Assembly (NCBI RefSeq): GCF_025502585.1
Contig: NZ_CP106679.1
Location: 3,503,501-3,567,500, forward strand
Reading direction: 5' to 3'
Length of the DNA stretch: 64,000 nt
From: Reichenbachiella agarivorans
GTDB taxonomy: Bacteria; Bacteroidota; Bacteroidia; Cytophagales; Cyclobacteriaceae
The notes under the pieces are model-generated. The model saw only the letters and a list, made by a program, of their open reading frames with translations. It made no database searches and was not told the origin of the DNA. The position numbers and the translations under genes are program-made. How positions within the stretch are numbered: the stretch's first letter is position 1; every line of letters begins with the position of its first letter. Shown one piece after another: positions 53,077 to 62,743 of the stretch.

Positions 53077-54819
53077 TCATATTGGTATTTCCACTTCTAC
53101 TTCGGTGCCCTGGTCGTCGGCATGTATCGTAAAGTAACCATTAAATACTTCTACCCTTTCGCGGATATTGCTTAGCCCCGAACCCAATTTTGCTTCATCT
53201 ACATTGAATCCCTTCCCATCATCTCTATAATATAAACTGATCTTGTCGTCAAACTCGGTCAAGGACAATCTAATGTTGTTTGCTTGGGCGTGTTTCAAGG
53301 TATTGTTGATCAATTCTTGACACACCCTAAAGATGCAAATATTCATCTCCGAATTCAACTTAGAGTCATCATCTCTTGTCGAATTGACATAGTGAATTTT
53401 CAAAGGAGATGATTTTCTAATCAATTCCACAAAATTTTCTAAGGCCTTGCCCACACCAAAATCAATCAAAGCGTGGGGCATGAGGTTGTAGGACATGCTG
53501 CGAATCGTTGAAATGGTTTCATCTACCATCTTTTTGATCTTTTGCTTTTCAATATCCTCTAGATCTGCTGACTGTACACTGAGTTTAAGTGTAGTCAGTA
53601 GAGGTCCCAGTCCATCATGTAGCTCTCTGGACAGACGCTTTCGCTCGTTTTCTTGTCCTGTGATCAACGATTGTTTGGACAACAACCTGTTCTGTTCTTC
53701 TTTCTTTTTGAAGTCAATTAGACGCTTTTGCATCAGAGTGAGTGATTGTCCCAGCACATCACTGTCTCCAGACAATTTGTGATTGGCTTCCAGATTCATC
53801 CTACCTAGCTCATGTGAAAACTGAATCGCACCATTGATAGAATTCTTTAATTCATCTAGCGCGATAAACATCTGATTGATCTCCATCGCTGGATAAAATT
53901 TGCTAAAGCTGATATCAAACTGACCCTGTGACATACTGTGCAGAAGGTCTCTCATTTTGATCAGGGGTTTGGAAAATATATCCGTGAGAAAAAAGGACAA
54001 GGCTACCGACATGATCAAAACCAGTACGGTAATCATCAGCAATTTGATCCTCAATTCACTCAGGGGTTTGTTTACTTCCTCTACATCCATCTCGGACAGA
54101 ATGCCCCAGTTGAGATTGGCAATTTCAATCCGCTGGTATGCACTGAACACCTCTACTCCCCTGTAATCTTTGAACACTCCAGTACTATCTTGACCTGCCA
54201 AAGAACTATCCACCCCTCGGGTATGAGCAAAAATACTAGAGGGAGTTTGGCCAGGAAAAAAGCGTGAAACCGACCTCAAAGAAGAGTCCCCACCTACCAA
54301 ATAAGTCTCTCCGCTATTTCCCATCCCTGTGCGTTCTAGCAAAATCTCCTGAATCCTAGGCATTCGTTTCACCTCCACTCTGTATTCTCCTCCGATTAGC
54401 GTCTGGATAAATGCCAATACAATCTCTCCTTGCTCGTCACACTTACTCACATCATAGATTCCCGAAAGAATGTCTCGCTGACCAAAACTGAACTCTTCAC
54501 AGAGATACTTTTCAGGATCAGTGGTATAAAATTCATCTTCAACCTCAGTTTCTCTCCTCGAAAGGAAGGCCTGCCACTCAGTTTCTAAATAATGCTCAAT
54601 CTGAACACATTTCAAATTCTTGATAGAAGCCAAATGCAAGAGCACACGGTCATTGAGTGCCTGCTGAAACTGCTGGTAAAAAAATACCGAAAGTGCAGAC
54701 ACGGTAAGCAAGATCAACATATTGATCATCAATGTGGTCCACAACCGAATACTGACGCTTTTCATATCAAAAGATTGGTGTTTTTGAAATTGATCCCAAT
54801 CAATCAAATTGGGTTTCAA
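53077..54819 (-). CDS. NarX-type sensor histidine kinase
   Basis: A 580-residue membrane kinase; it is the cognate sensor of the downstream regulator (4-base gap). One transmembrane helix near 30-50, an extracellular Cache-like sensor (about 55-255), another near 265-285 (LLMITVLVLIMSVALSFFL), a HAMP-like linker (DIFSKPLIKMRDLLHSMSQG), then a HisKA_3 domain with RKRLSRELHDGLGPLLTTLK near 395-415 and a HATPase (EVEVEIPI at the end; GKGFNVDEAKLGSGLSNI). The signal is unknown. It lies upstream of amtB but diverges from it, 143 bases apart. Confidence 0.93.
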   Translation of the reverse strand: MKPNLIDWDQFQKHQSFDMKSVSIRLWTTLMINMLILLTVSALSVFFYQQFQQALNDRVLLHLASIKNLKCVQIEHYLETEWQAFLSRRETEVEDEFYTTDPEKYLCEEFSFGQRDILSGIYDVSKCDEQGEIVLAFIQTLIGGEYRVEVKRMPRIQEILLERTGMGNSGETYLVGGDSSLRSVSRFFPGQTPSSIFAHTRGVDSSLAGQDSTGVFKDYRGVEVFSAYQRIEIANLNWGILSEMDVEEVNKPLSELRIKLLMITVLVLIMSVALSFFLTDIFSKPLIKMRDLLHSMSQGQFDISFSKFYPAMEINQMFIALDELKNSINGAIQFSHELGRMNLEANHKLSGDSDVLGQSLTLMQKRLIDFKKKEEQNRLLSKQSLITGQENERKRLSRELHDGLGPLLTTLKLSVQSADLEDIEKQKIKKMVDETISTIRSMSYNLMPHALIDFGVGKALENFVELIRKSSPLKIHYVNSTRDDDSKLNSEMNICIFRVCQELINNTLKHAQANNIRLSLTEFDDKISLYYRDDGKGFNVDEAKLGSGLSNIRERVEVFNGYFTIHADDQGTEVEVEIPI

Positions 54820-54962
54820 ATTATTGCCAATAATAATTCATACCAAGTAGAATTATAGCTGACACCTAAAACTATGTTTCAAATCAGGTTATTTTCTGCG
54901 ATACGTAAAATTACTTATCCTTGTGGTTGGTTTAACCGATTGTAACAATCAAATATTAGAAA

Positions 54963-56282
54963 ATGAATCGAAAATTTCTACTCTTGGTCAGTGCGGCACT
55001 GACTCTTCCACTACTTTCCCAAGCACAGACACCTACATTGGATACTGGTGACACAGCTTGGATGTTGATCTCAACTGCCTTGGTTATGCTCATGACTCCA
55101 GCTGGCCTGACACTTTTTTATGGGGGTCTGACTCGTAGAAAAAGTGTTCTGAACACAATAGGAATGAGTTATACAGCTTTCTGTACAGCTACAATTGTTT
55201 GGGTTGTAATCGGATACAGTTTGGCTTTTAGTGAGGGAAACGGTTTTATCGGTGGGCTAGATTACTTCATGCTCCATGGGATTAAAATTGATGACCTGTA
55301 CGGCAGTATACCAAATGTGCTATTCATCATGTTTCAAGGAACTTTTGCAGCGATTGCTGTTGCTTTGGTCAGTGGCTCTATCATAGAGCGTGTCAAATAC
55401 TCTACATGGTTTATATTCTCCATCCTATGGGTCATGTTTATCTATGCGCCCATTGCTCACATGGTTTGGGGTGGTGGTATCCTCAGTGATCACGGCGAAC
55501 TGGATTTTGCTGGGGGTACCGTGATTCACATCAATGCAGGTATTTCTGGGTTGGTTTTGGTTTTTTTATTAGGAAACAGAAAGGGACACAAAGAGATTGA
55601 ACACAGGCCCTCTTCTACCAAGCTCATGCTGCTGGGGAGTGCCTTGCTATGGTTTGGCTGGTTCGGATTCAATGGAGGCAGTGAACTTGCTGCTGATTTT
55701 ATAGCTGCCAATGCCTTGCTTGTGACCAACGTAGCTGCCGCAGCTGGCGGATTGGCATGGCTCATTATTGAATGGCTATCTACTGACAAAAAACCCACGC
55801 TATTGGGATCCGCATCTGGAGTGGTCTCTGGATTGGTAGGTATCACACCTGCCTCAGGATATGTAGATGTGACAGGTGCTTTGGTGATTGGTACCATAGC
55901 AGGTATGATTGGCTACTACGGTGTGGTCAAGTTAAAAAACCTGCTGGGCTATGATGATACACTCGATGTGTTTGGCATTCATGGTTTGGTTGGGATATTC
56001 GGAGCGATTGCTACTGGATTTTTGGCCAACCCGGAGATCAATGGCAAAGCGGGTCTATTCTATGGCAACCCTGGTCAAGTCATTCCTCAGTTAGTGGCGG
56101 TCGGTGCTACAATTATTTATTCTGGAGTAGGCTCAGCCATACTATTCAAAATCACTGCCTTCATCACTGGAGGAGGACGGATTGAAGGTGCGCTAGAAGA
56201 TCAAGGAATGGATCTGGGTTACCACGGAGAAGAGAGTTTTAATATAATCGAAGATTCAAACACAGTGGCAGGTACTCATTGA
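54963..56282 (+). CDS. amtB: Ammonium transporter
   Basis: A 439-residue Amt/Rh channel. A cleavable N-terminal segment (LLSQAQ) precedes about eleven transmembrane helices. Conserved parts are DTAWMLISTALVMLMTPAGL, FYGGLTRRKSVLN and GGTVIHINAGISGLVL, with one pore His in the last and one in DVFGIHGLVGIFGAIATGF. No PII/glnK gene is next to it, unlike in many genomes. It is transcribed alone. Confidence 0.95.
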   Translation: MNRKFLLLVSAALTLPLLSQAQTPTLDTGDTAWMLISTALVMLMTPAGLTLFYGGLTRRKSVLNTIGMSYTAFCTATIVWVVIGYSLAFSEGNGFIGGLDYFMLHGIKIDDLYGSIPNVLFIMFQGTFAAIAVALVSGSIIERVKYSTWFIFSILWVMFIYAPIAHMVWGGGILSDHGELDFAGGTVIHINAGISGLVLVFLLGNRKGHKEIEHRPSSTKLMLLGSALLWFGWFGFNGGSELAADFIAANALLVTNVAAAAGGLAWLIIEWLSTDKKPTLLGSASGVVSGLVGITPASGYVDVTGALVIGTIAGMIGYYGVVKLKNLLGYDDTLDVFGIHGLVGIFGAIATGFLANPEINGKAGLFYGNPGQVIPQLVAVGATIIYSGVGSAILFKITAFITGGGRIEGALEDQGMDLGYHGEESFNIIEDSNTVAGTH

Positions 56283-56448
56283 GTGTTTCCCTATTGACCG
56301 AAAAAAGAAAAGGAGACAGTTTTCAAAGACTATCTTTCCAGGTGAAAGAATCATGGCCTTCGAAACTGCCTCTAACTCAACTACTCAACGCATTAACTCG
56401 CCGATCAGATCGACGTATCGCAGTTAGTATCAAAACAACTATTACCCA

Positions 56449-57741
56449 TTAAGAGAAATACTTTTTCAGGATTTTTTTATCCTCATTCGGATTAAAAAAT
56501 CGCTCGCGCATCATCATCGGAAGAGTGAATCCTTGGAATAATATAGAACACACAATCACCACATAAGTCATCGTGATCATCATTTCCTTCCCAGTAAAAT
56601 GATCCAATGCTAAGATCAATGCAATCGGCAGACCACCCCTAAATGCGCTCCAGGTCATCACTGACACAGTGTTTTTATGAAATGCTACGTTTTGTGAGAG
56701 CATCTTGACTGGCAGGTAGACACTCAACCATCTACCAAACCATACGATATTCACCGCCAAAAATCCTACAGCAAAATAATCCATGCGCCATTCTATCACG
56801 AGCATTTCCAATCCCATCAACACAAACAAGAGCACTGCCATGGTCTGTTCCATCAGGTTCCAAAACTTGTACACATAGGCATTGACTACACCTTTGCTCG
56901 ACTCGTCTTTCTGATCCACTCTCCCCAAATTGCCAATCATCAAGCCCATAATCAATGCTACTAGCTTTGAATAAATGGCAAAATATTCTGAGATAAAAGA
57001 TCCTACCATCACCATCGCTATTGTGATCAAAACCTCAATATGCATTTCATCATTGTCAATGTAGTTGAGGATCAAATAACCGATATATCCCATACCTATA
57101 CCAATAGCTACACCACCCAGTATTTCGATCGATACGACTCTAGCTACCTCCAGTAGGATCATTTCGTGTCCCTCTGAGACTTGCATAATATGGTATAGGA
57201 CAAAAGCCAAGACTACCGAAAATGCGCCGTTGAAGAGGGATTCACCTTCTACTTTCATCTCTAGAGATTTGGGTAGAGGAAACTTGCCTGTAATATTTGT
57301 AGCTGATATGGGATCTGTCGATGAGATCACCGCTCCAAATACCAAACTAAACATATAGCTCATCTCGATGTGTAGGAAACTCAAGATAAAATAGAGCAGA
57401 GATCCAATGACAAACGTAGACAACAGTGCACTGACTATGGACAGTACGATTACCGTTACTTTCAAATTGCCTAGTCGTTTCATATTCATTTTGAGACCAC
57501 CAGCAAACAGTATCACACTGATCACCACTTGATTCAATACATCTCGGAAATCAAATTCCTTGATATGTTGTGCCAAATTGAGATGAGGAAACAAAAGAGC
57601 AATCATCAACACGGTGAAAGACATCAACAATGTGAGGATGATCATACCTACAGAAGACGGGAGCTTCAGATAAAAGGTATTCAAGAAAATAAATAGTCCA
57701 GACAGAAAGATTAATACGGCTACTACGTCAAATAAGTGCAT
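56449..57741 (-). CDS. CPA1-family cation:proton antiporter
   Basis: A 430-residue membrane protein with about 12 transmembrane helices. The CPA1 signatures are present: AVISSTDPISATNI and VEGESLFNGAFSVVLAFVLY. It exchanges Na+ or K+ against protons; the cation cannot be told from sequence. There is no C-terminal regulatory (RCK) domain. A CCGTATATATACTG sequence at 57815-57828, related to palindromes before the repeat-protein genes, lies about 75 bases upstream. Confidence 0.9.
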   Translation of the reverse strand: MHLFDVVAVLIFLSGLFIFLNTFYLKLPSSVGMIILTLLMSFTVLMIALLFPHLNLAQHIKEFDFRDVLNQVVISVILFAGGLKMNMKRLGNLKVTVIVLSIVSALLSTFVIGSLLYFILSFLHIEMSYMFSLVFGAVISSTDPISATNITGKFPLPKSLEMKVEGESLFNGAFSVVLAFVLYHIMQVSEGHEMILLEVARVVSIEILGGVAIGIGMGYIGYLILNYIDNDEMHIEVLITIAMVMVGSFISEYFAIYSKLVALIMGLMIGNLGRVDQKDESSKGVVNAYVYKFWNLMEQTMAVLLFVLMGLEMLVIEWRMDYFAVGFLAVNIVWFGRWLSVYLPVKMLSQNVAFHKNTVSVMTWSAFRGGLPIALILALDHFTGKEMMITMTYVVIVCSILFQGFTLPMMMRERFFNPNEDKKILKKYFS

Positions 57742-57814
57742 AACATTTCATTTTTTGACAATGATAGAGCTTAAATCCATCACGCTTCATGTCAGAATAA
57801 TGGTAAATTATTCT

Positions 57815-57828
57815 CCGTATATATACTG
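57815..57828. promoter_or_regulatory. GTATATATAC palindrome before the antiporter gene
   Basis: CCGTAT-AT-ATACTG, one mismatch from a perfect dyad, agrees with the C.GTATAAATAC.G sites at 51749 and 52417. Confidence 0.4.
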
Positions 57829-58013
57829 ACCTGAACTCAAAAAACTACCTCTAAGCTATTTAAACAATGATTTCATGAAAGAAAAGCAGGCTCGGTGACG
57901 CACCAAATGTACACATCGAACCTGCACGATATAAGTATAATAAACTCGGTACGAGTATTTTTAAGACCCCTGGTGCTACACAAAAAATCAAAGTACGTGC
58001 AATCATTGTGGAT

Positions 58014-58346
58014 TCAAATTTCAAAAAATAAGTGATAGATTTTAAGTTGACTGTAGCGCAAAAAAAGTCGGATTGAAAGAGAGAATGCAGGACATTCTTT
58101 GGTAAAAGCAGAATAGGTAGCGTGAAGAAATGGTATGAGATGAGTACCCTTAAAACTATCATTTCCTCCTACAATAGAGCTAATCCCTTCATTTTTGGAG
58201 TCTTCACTTTCGAGATGCTCTTCAGTATCATTCTGATCTATTTGGACAGGTTCTTTATCCACTAGCAATAGTTGACACCAAAAGAACTCCGAAGTAGTGA
58301 AAATAAGGAGGATTGATAAAAAAATACGGTGCTGTTTATTGATCAT
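58014..58346 (-). CDS. Possible small exported hypothetical protein
   Basis: About 110 residues from ATG 58346 (MINKQHRIFLSILLIFTTSE). The N-terminus reads as a signal peptide; the mature part is acidic (DQNDTEEHLESEDSKNEG) and ends with an aromatic-rich stretch FLRYSQLKIYHLFFEI. No family is recognised. Evidence is the signal-like start and length only; it could be a chance frame. Confidence 0.4.
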   Translation of the reverse strand: MINKQHRIFLSILLIFTTSEFFWCQLLLVDKEPVQIDQNDTEEHLESEDSKNEGISSIVGGNDSFKGTHLIPFLHATYSAFTKECPAFSLSIRLFLRYSQLKIYHLFFEI

Positions 58347-58548
58347 TTGCTTCATCAAAAACCTAGTATCCCGTACCTTGTGTTAGGTATGTTCAACTGT
58401 TGTCTTCTTGAACAAATTCAACAATACAATCTGTAGAAAACCTGAATTTTTATTCCAAATGAAAAATAATTTGCACCAACATGATCTGAGGCATCCTGTA
58501 CCCCAACAAATAGTCAGTGCAATTTCTTCAAAACCTAGCGATCAATAA

Positions 58549-58899
58549 TTAATCCACGTCATCCGCATACGGATCATCATAGTTGTCATTGTCTGTCAGG
58601 TAGTCTACATCTGAGTGTCTCTCTTCATAGTCGTCCCTTACTTCTTCTTTGAGCTGTCCATCATCGTCAAAATCATCGTCCTCTTCAACGATCCGTTCAG
58701 CTTCTAATATTGACATCCTAATCAAATAGATCTTGTCATCTGTTTCGAATCTGAGCGCACTGACATTGATACCATCTTTGTTGGTGTATTTGATCAAGTG
58801 ACGGCTGTATCCTCCAGGATATACCAATTTGAGTTGTTCTTTGAGATCGTCACTGAGTTTCTCGTACTCTTTGGTGACTTTCAATTTATTTGTTTCCAT
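58549..58899 (-). CDS. Conserved acidic hypothetical protein
   Basis: A 116-residue cytosolic protein. The N-terminal 70 residues (KLKVTKEYEKLSDDLKEQLK, then YPGGYSRHLIKYTNKDGINV) look folded. The C-terminal 45 residues are very acidic (DDDFDDDGQ and DNDNYDDPYADDVD). Codon use and composition support a real gene, and similar short proteins occur in Bacteroidota. The function is unknown. Confidence 0.75.
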   Translation of the reverse strand: METNKLKVTKEYEKLSDDLKEQLKLVYPGGYSRHLIKYTNKDGINVSALRFETDDKIYLIRMSILEAERIVEEDDDFDDDGQLKEEVRDDYEERHSDVDYLTDNDNYDDPYADDVD

Positions 58900-59237
58900 C
58901 TGTCGTTCTGTTTCTACGGCGGAAAGATTTATCGAAATGTCGAAAATTCAAACTCTAAAGCAAGATTTATTCTACCAAACCCAAACTTTTTTCTCTATTT
59001 CATACTTGCTAACCTATTCATAAATCTAAGGACGATTGTTCAATTTGCTCATGATCAGGCGCATATCGGAGGAAGAGAATTTTTACGACTTTTGATAATA
59101 ATTTTGAACCCATCGATCCTTCAATTACCCAAGCATTGCGTGCCATAAAAAAACTGCGTCCATCTGCCACGGAGGGTAAGATAGACGCAGTTCCATTTGG
59201 GATAATGTTAGAAACGCTCTAGTCGCCTGCCTAGCGA
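58900..59237. other. Intergenic stretch with one terminator
   Basis: About 340 bases between the acidic-protein gene and the 69-residue gene, both on the minus strand. The terminator at 59147-59192 lies here; otherwise I see no supported feature. Confidence 0.5.
59147..59192 (-). terminator. Terminator of the 69-residue protein gene
   Basis: AACTGCGTC (59152-59160) and GACGCAGTT (59184-59192) close a structured loop; the minus strand continues into a run of U from 59147-59153. It supports the small gene at 59238-59447 as transcribed. Confidence 0.8.
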
Positions 59238-59447
59238 TCAATTGACGACCGAGTTGACGAGCATTTCTAATGCTACGCGTTTCTCTTCATAATTGAGCGT
59301 TTTCCCTTTGGCGTTTTCTAACAAAGCAAGCATTTCTTCTTGGTTGCCTAGCGGTAAAATATCTTCTCTACGATCAATTTCACCTACCCATTTCACGACA
59401 TTGTGAATGGCATTTCTTTGGATTTCTCTATCGATTGAAACATTCAT
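59238..59447 (-). CDS. Small hypothetical protein
   Basis: A 69-residue soluble protein (IDREIQRNAIHNVVKWVGEI, then EEMLALLENAKGKTL). No family is recognised and no signal peptide is present. A terminator directly downstream supports that it is a real gene. Confidence 0.65.
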   Translation of the reverse strand: MNVSIDREIQRNAIHNVVKWVGEIDRREDILPLGNQEEMLALLENAKGKTLNYEEKRVALEMLVNSVVN

Positions 59448-59594
59448 GGTTTTATTATTTAAGTTAGAATTTGTAACGCAAACCGTCTACCAAGGGATGT
59501 GCCATTTCATATAGGCAAAATGCCTATTTTCCACCTCAGACCATTAAAACTGGTTTTTATTTCGATTTGAAAGGAAAGAACCTAACTTCGCCCG

Positions 59595-60098
59595 ATGAAA
59601 ATTTCAAACAACTCAGTAGTATCCATCACCTACCAATTAAAGGAAAGTAATCAGGAGGGTGAAATCATTCAAGAAGTAGACAATCAAGAGCCATTTGTGT
59701 TTTTGTTTGGAGCCAATCAGGTATTGCCTCAATTCGAAGTAAATCTTCTCGATAAAGAAGTAGGCGCAACATTTGAATTTGGCATCAAGAGCGAAGATGG
59801 TTATGGAGAAACCAATCCAGACGCAATCGTAGACTTGCCGATCAATATCTTCATGGTAGATGGTAAACTAGCTGACATGGTACAGGTCGGGACTTTCTTG
59901 CCAATGAATGACCAAGAAGGCAATCCTATGCAAGGCTTGGTTTTAGAAATTGGTAAGGAAACAGTCAAAATGGATTTTAATCATCCCATGGCAGGCATGG
60001 ATTTGCACTTTACTGGAAAAGTAATCGCGGTAAGAGCAGCCACAGCAGAAGAACTAGATCATGGCCATGTACATGGCGAAGGTGGTCACCACCACTAA
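59595..60098 (+). CDS. slyD: FKBP-type prolyl isomerase, SlyD-like
   Basis: A 167-residue protein of the SlyD family: a short FKBP core (VVSITYQLKESNQ at the start; EDGYGETNPDAIVDLPINIF) with an inserted chaperone flap (about 70-120). It ends HGHVHGEGGHHH, the His-rich metal-binding tail of SlyD. SlyD is a cytosolic prolyl cis-trans isomerase and chaperone. It is probably monocistronic; an inverted repeat without U-run lies at 60105-60143. Confidence 0.92.
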   Translation: MKISNNSVVSITYQLKESNQEGEIIQEVDNQEPFVFLFGANQVLPQFEVNLLDKEVGATFEFGIKSEDGYGETNPDAIVDLPINIFMVDGKLADMVQVGTFLPMNDQEGNPMQGLVLEIGKETVKMDFNHPMAGMDLHFTGKVIAVRAATAEELDHGHVHGEGGHHH

Positions 60099-60104
60099 AA
60101 ATTA

Positions 60105-60143
60105 CAACAGGTTTCGACAATAGGCCTCCCCTGTTGTCGAAAC
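60105..60143. repeat. Inverted repeat downstream of slyD
   Basis: GTTTCGACAA (60111-60120) and TTGTCGAAAC (60134-60143), plus CAACAG/CTGTTG at 60105-60110/60131-60136 as an alternative pairing. It lacks a U-run. The wording GTTTCGACA recalls the palindromic repeats in the leucine operon. Confidence 0.5.
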
Positions 60144-60217
60144 ACTAATACCTTGCTCCTCTCGCAAGAAATTTGACTCCCTTCATAATTTCGCAGTCCT
60201 TATATCCAGCGCAATTC

Positions 60218-62701
60218 ATGTCCTTTGACCCATATAGCATAGACCTCCCCATCACGGAGGTAATCAATCCTACCAAAGAAAATCTGCAAACGCAGAACAC
60301 CCTGATAGTACACGCTCCTCCTGGTGCAGGTAAAAGTACGCTCCTCCCTCTCGCCTTGCTCAATGAATCATGGCTGACAGGCAAAAAAATCATCATGCTA
60401 GAGCCGAGGCGACTGGCCGCTCGATCCATCGCAGAGAGAATGTCACAGCTGCTGGGAGAGCAAGTGGGTCATACTGTGGGATACAGAATCCGTTTTGACA
60501 ACCGCGTGAGCACTGATACCAAAATTGAGGTTGTCACCGAAGGAATACTCACCAGAATGCTCCACAGCGACAATGCCATCGAAGACGTAGCACTGGTCAT
60601 CTTTGACGAGTTCCACGAGCGCAGCATTCATGCCGATGTGGCGCTGGCCCTCTGCCGAGAAGCACAAGCTGTACTCAGACCTGATCTCAAAATCATGATC
60701 ATGTCAGCCACACTCAACATCACCGAACTCACCCAGTTGCTCAACGCTCCCCTAGTAGAAAGCAAAGGGCGACAATATCCAGTTGACATCCACTACGAAG
60801 GAGAACAAGACGAATGGATGATGCCAGAAATAGCCGCTCGTCAAATCAGTAAAGTTGTGAAAAAACATGAAGGAGATGTCCTCGCTTTCTTTCCTGGTCA
60901 GGGAGAAATCATGAAATGCGAGGAGATCCTGCGAAAGGAACTCAGAGACTTTGCCATCCATCCTTTGTACGGTTCTTTGCCACAAGGCAAACAAATGGCT
61001 GCCATCCTACCCAACAAACAAGGCAAACGAAAAATCGTGTTGGCTACCTCACTGGCGGAAACGAGCTTGACTATAGAAGGAATCAAAGTGGTCGTGGACA
61101 CGGGTTTTGGTCGCAGTTCCAAATTTGATCCCAAATCTGGATTGTCACGACTAGAAACCGTCCAGATCAGTCAAGATGCTGCAGATCAACGGGCAGGTAG
61201 AGCAGGACGACTCAGTGCGGGGGTATGCTATCGCCTATGGTCAAAAGCCACACAATCACGAAGACAAAAACATCTGACACCCGAAATCATGGAAGCCGAT
61301 CTGGCCTCTTTAGTTCTGGATATGGCACAATGGGGTATCAGCAACGTACAAGAAATGACTTGGCTCACTCCCCCACCTCAGGCAGCCATTCACCAAGCAC
61401 AAGATCTACTGCATCAACTCGAAGCTCTGGAGAATAACAAAATCACAGAACACGGCCAAAAGCTACATCAGCTGCCTTGTCATCCACGTATTGCACACAT
61501 GCTATTGATGGCGCAGGAGCAAGATTTGGTTCCGCTGGCCTGTGACATTGCTGCCTTATTGGACGAACGTGATCCATTGGGTAGAGAAGCTGGAACCGAC
61601 ATCAATGAAAGAATCATTGTACTCCGGAGACTGAGGGGTGAAAACCGTCTAAGCAAGAACTTTGCGCGGATAGAAAAAATTGCCAATCAATACCGACAGT
61701 TGTTTGGGGAAGCAGCAGATGACGGCAGTTTTGACCCTTACGAGACAGGCATTCTCTTGTCCTATGCTTATCCAGAACGCATCGCATTTGCCAGACCTGG
61801 CAACAATGCACAGTTTCAACTATCCAATGGCAAATATGCCATGCTGGGACACAGAGATGATCTAGCCAACGAACCCTGGCTGGCCATTGCTCACATGGAC
61901 GCCAGAGATGGATTGGGCAAGATATTCATGGCTTCACCGCTCAATCCGCGTGATCTCATGCCCTTGGTCAAGGAGAAGGAAATTATCACATGGGATACGC
62001 GTCAGGGAGGCTTGATTGCATCATTGGATATGCGAATTGGGAGCATCACGCTGCGTTCTACTCCCTTGCCTGATCCTGATGAGTCGCGCTTGGTAGAAGC
62101 CATTTGTCATGCTCTAAAGAAGGAAGGTGAACGCCTGCTCAATTTTGATAATGAAGTAAAAAAATGGCAAAACCGTGTACTCAGTTTACGCAAGTGGAAT
62201 CCCGCTCAAAGTTGGCCTGACGTGAGCACTCCCACCCTACTAGCTACCAATAGCGAGTGGCTCGCTCCCTATCTTGATGGCATCAAAAGACCAGAAGAGT
62301 TAAAAAAAATCAATCTAAAGACAGTTTTACAACACTCTTTGAATTTTGAATTGCAAAGTCAGTTGGACAAACTAGCCCCAGAAAAAATTGATGTGCCGAG
62401 CGGATCTAAAATTCAACTAGACTACCGCAGTGATGGTTCTGCACCCATCTTGGCAGTCAGGTTACAAGAAGTCTTTGGACTGGCTGAAACGCCAAAAATA
62501 AATGAAGGCAAAAATGCCGTTTTAATGCACTTGCTGTCACCAGGATTCAAGCCTGTTCAGATCACGGGTGACTTGAACAGCTTCTGGAACAATGCTTATT
62601 TCGAGGTAAAGAAAGATCTGAAAGGTCGCTATCCCAAGCACATATGGCCTGAAGACCCTTGGAATGAACAAGCCATTAGTGGAGTAAAGAAGAGGAAGTA
62701 G
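60218..62701 (+). CDS. hrpB: ATP-dependent helicase HrpB
   Basis: 827 residues from ATG 60218; the frame is open 15 codons upstream from a TTG. A DEAH-type helicase: motif I APPGAGKSTLLPLA, motif II DEFHERSIHAD, motif III SATLN, motif VI DQRAGRAGR. The HrpB C-terminal domain follows, ending with RYPKHIWPEDPW. HrpB is RNA-helicase-like and its physiological role in most bacteria is not settled. Confidence 0.93.
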   Translation: MSFDPYSIDLPITEVINPTKENLQTQNTLIVHAPPGAGKSTLLPLALLNESWLTGKKIIMLEPRRLAARSIAERMSQLLGEQVGHTVGYRIRFDNRVSTDTKIEVVTEGILTRMLHSDNAIEDVALVIFDEFHERSIHADVALALCREAQAVLRPDLKIMIMSATLNITELTQLLNAPLVESKGRQYPVDIHYEGEQDEWMMPEIAARQISKVVKKHEGDVLAFFPGQGEIMKCEEILRKELRDFAIHPLYGSLPQGKQMAAILPNKQGKRKIVLATSLAETSLTIEGIKVVVDTGFGRSSKFDPKSGLSRLETVQISQDAADQRAGRAGRLSAGVCYRLWSKATQSRRQKHLTPEIMEADLASLVLDMAQWGISNVQEMTWLTPPPQAAIHQAQDLLHQLEALENNKITEHGQKLHQLPCHPRIAHMLLMAQEQDLVPLACDIAALLDERDPLGREAGTDINERIIVLRRLRGENRLSKNFARIEKIANQYRQLFGEAADDGSFDPYETGILLSYAYPERIAFARPGNNAQFQLSNGKYAMLGHRDDLANEPWLAIAHMDARDGLGKIFMASPLNPRDLMPLVKEKEIITWDTRQGGLIASLDMRIGSITLRSTPLPDPDESRLVEAICHALKKEGERLLNFDNEVKKWQNRVLSLRKWNPAQSWPDVSTPTLLATNSEWLAPYLDGIKRPEELKKINLKTVLQHSLNFELQSQLDKLAPEKIDVPSGSKIQLDYRSDGSAPILAVRLQEVFGLAETPKINEGKNAVLMHLLSPGFKPVQITGDLNSFWNNAYFEVKKDLKGRYPKHIWPEDPWNEQAISGVKKRK

Positions 62702-62743
62702 GCTTTATTGGTTTCTAAGGCCAGTGCATTGTAGCTTGTCAAA

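Noticed and set aside
57860-58162. Minus-strand frame ending in HEIIV (100 codons)
   Set aside because: It overlaps the 58014-58346 frame in another register and its composition is like an out-of-frame shadow.
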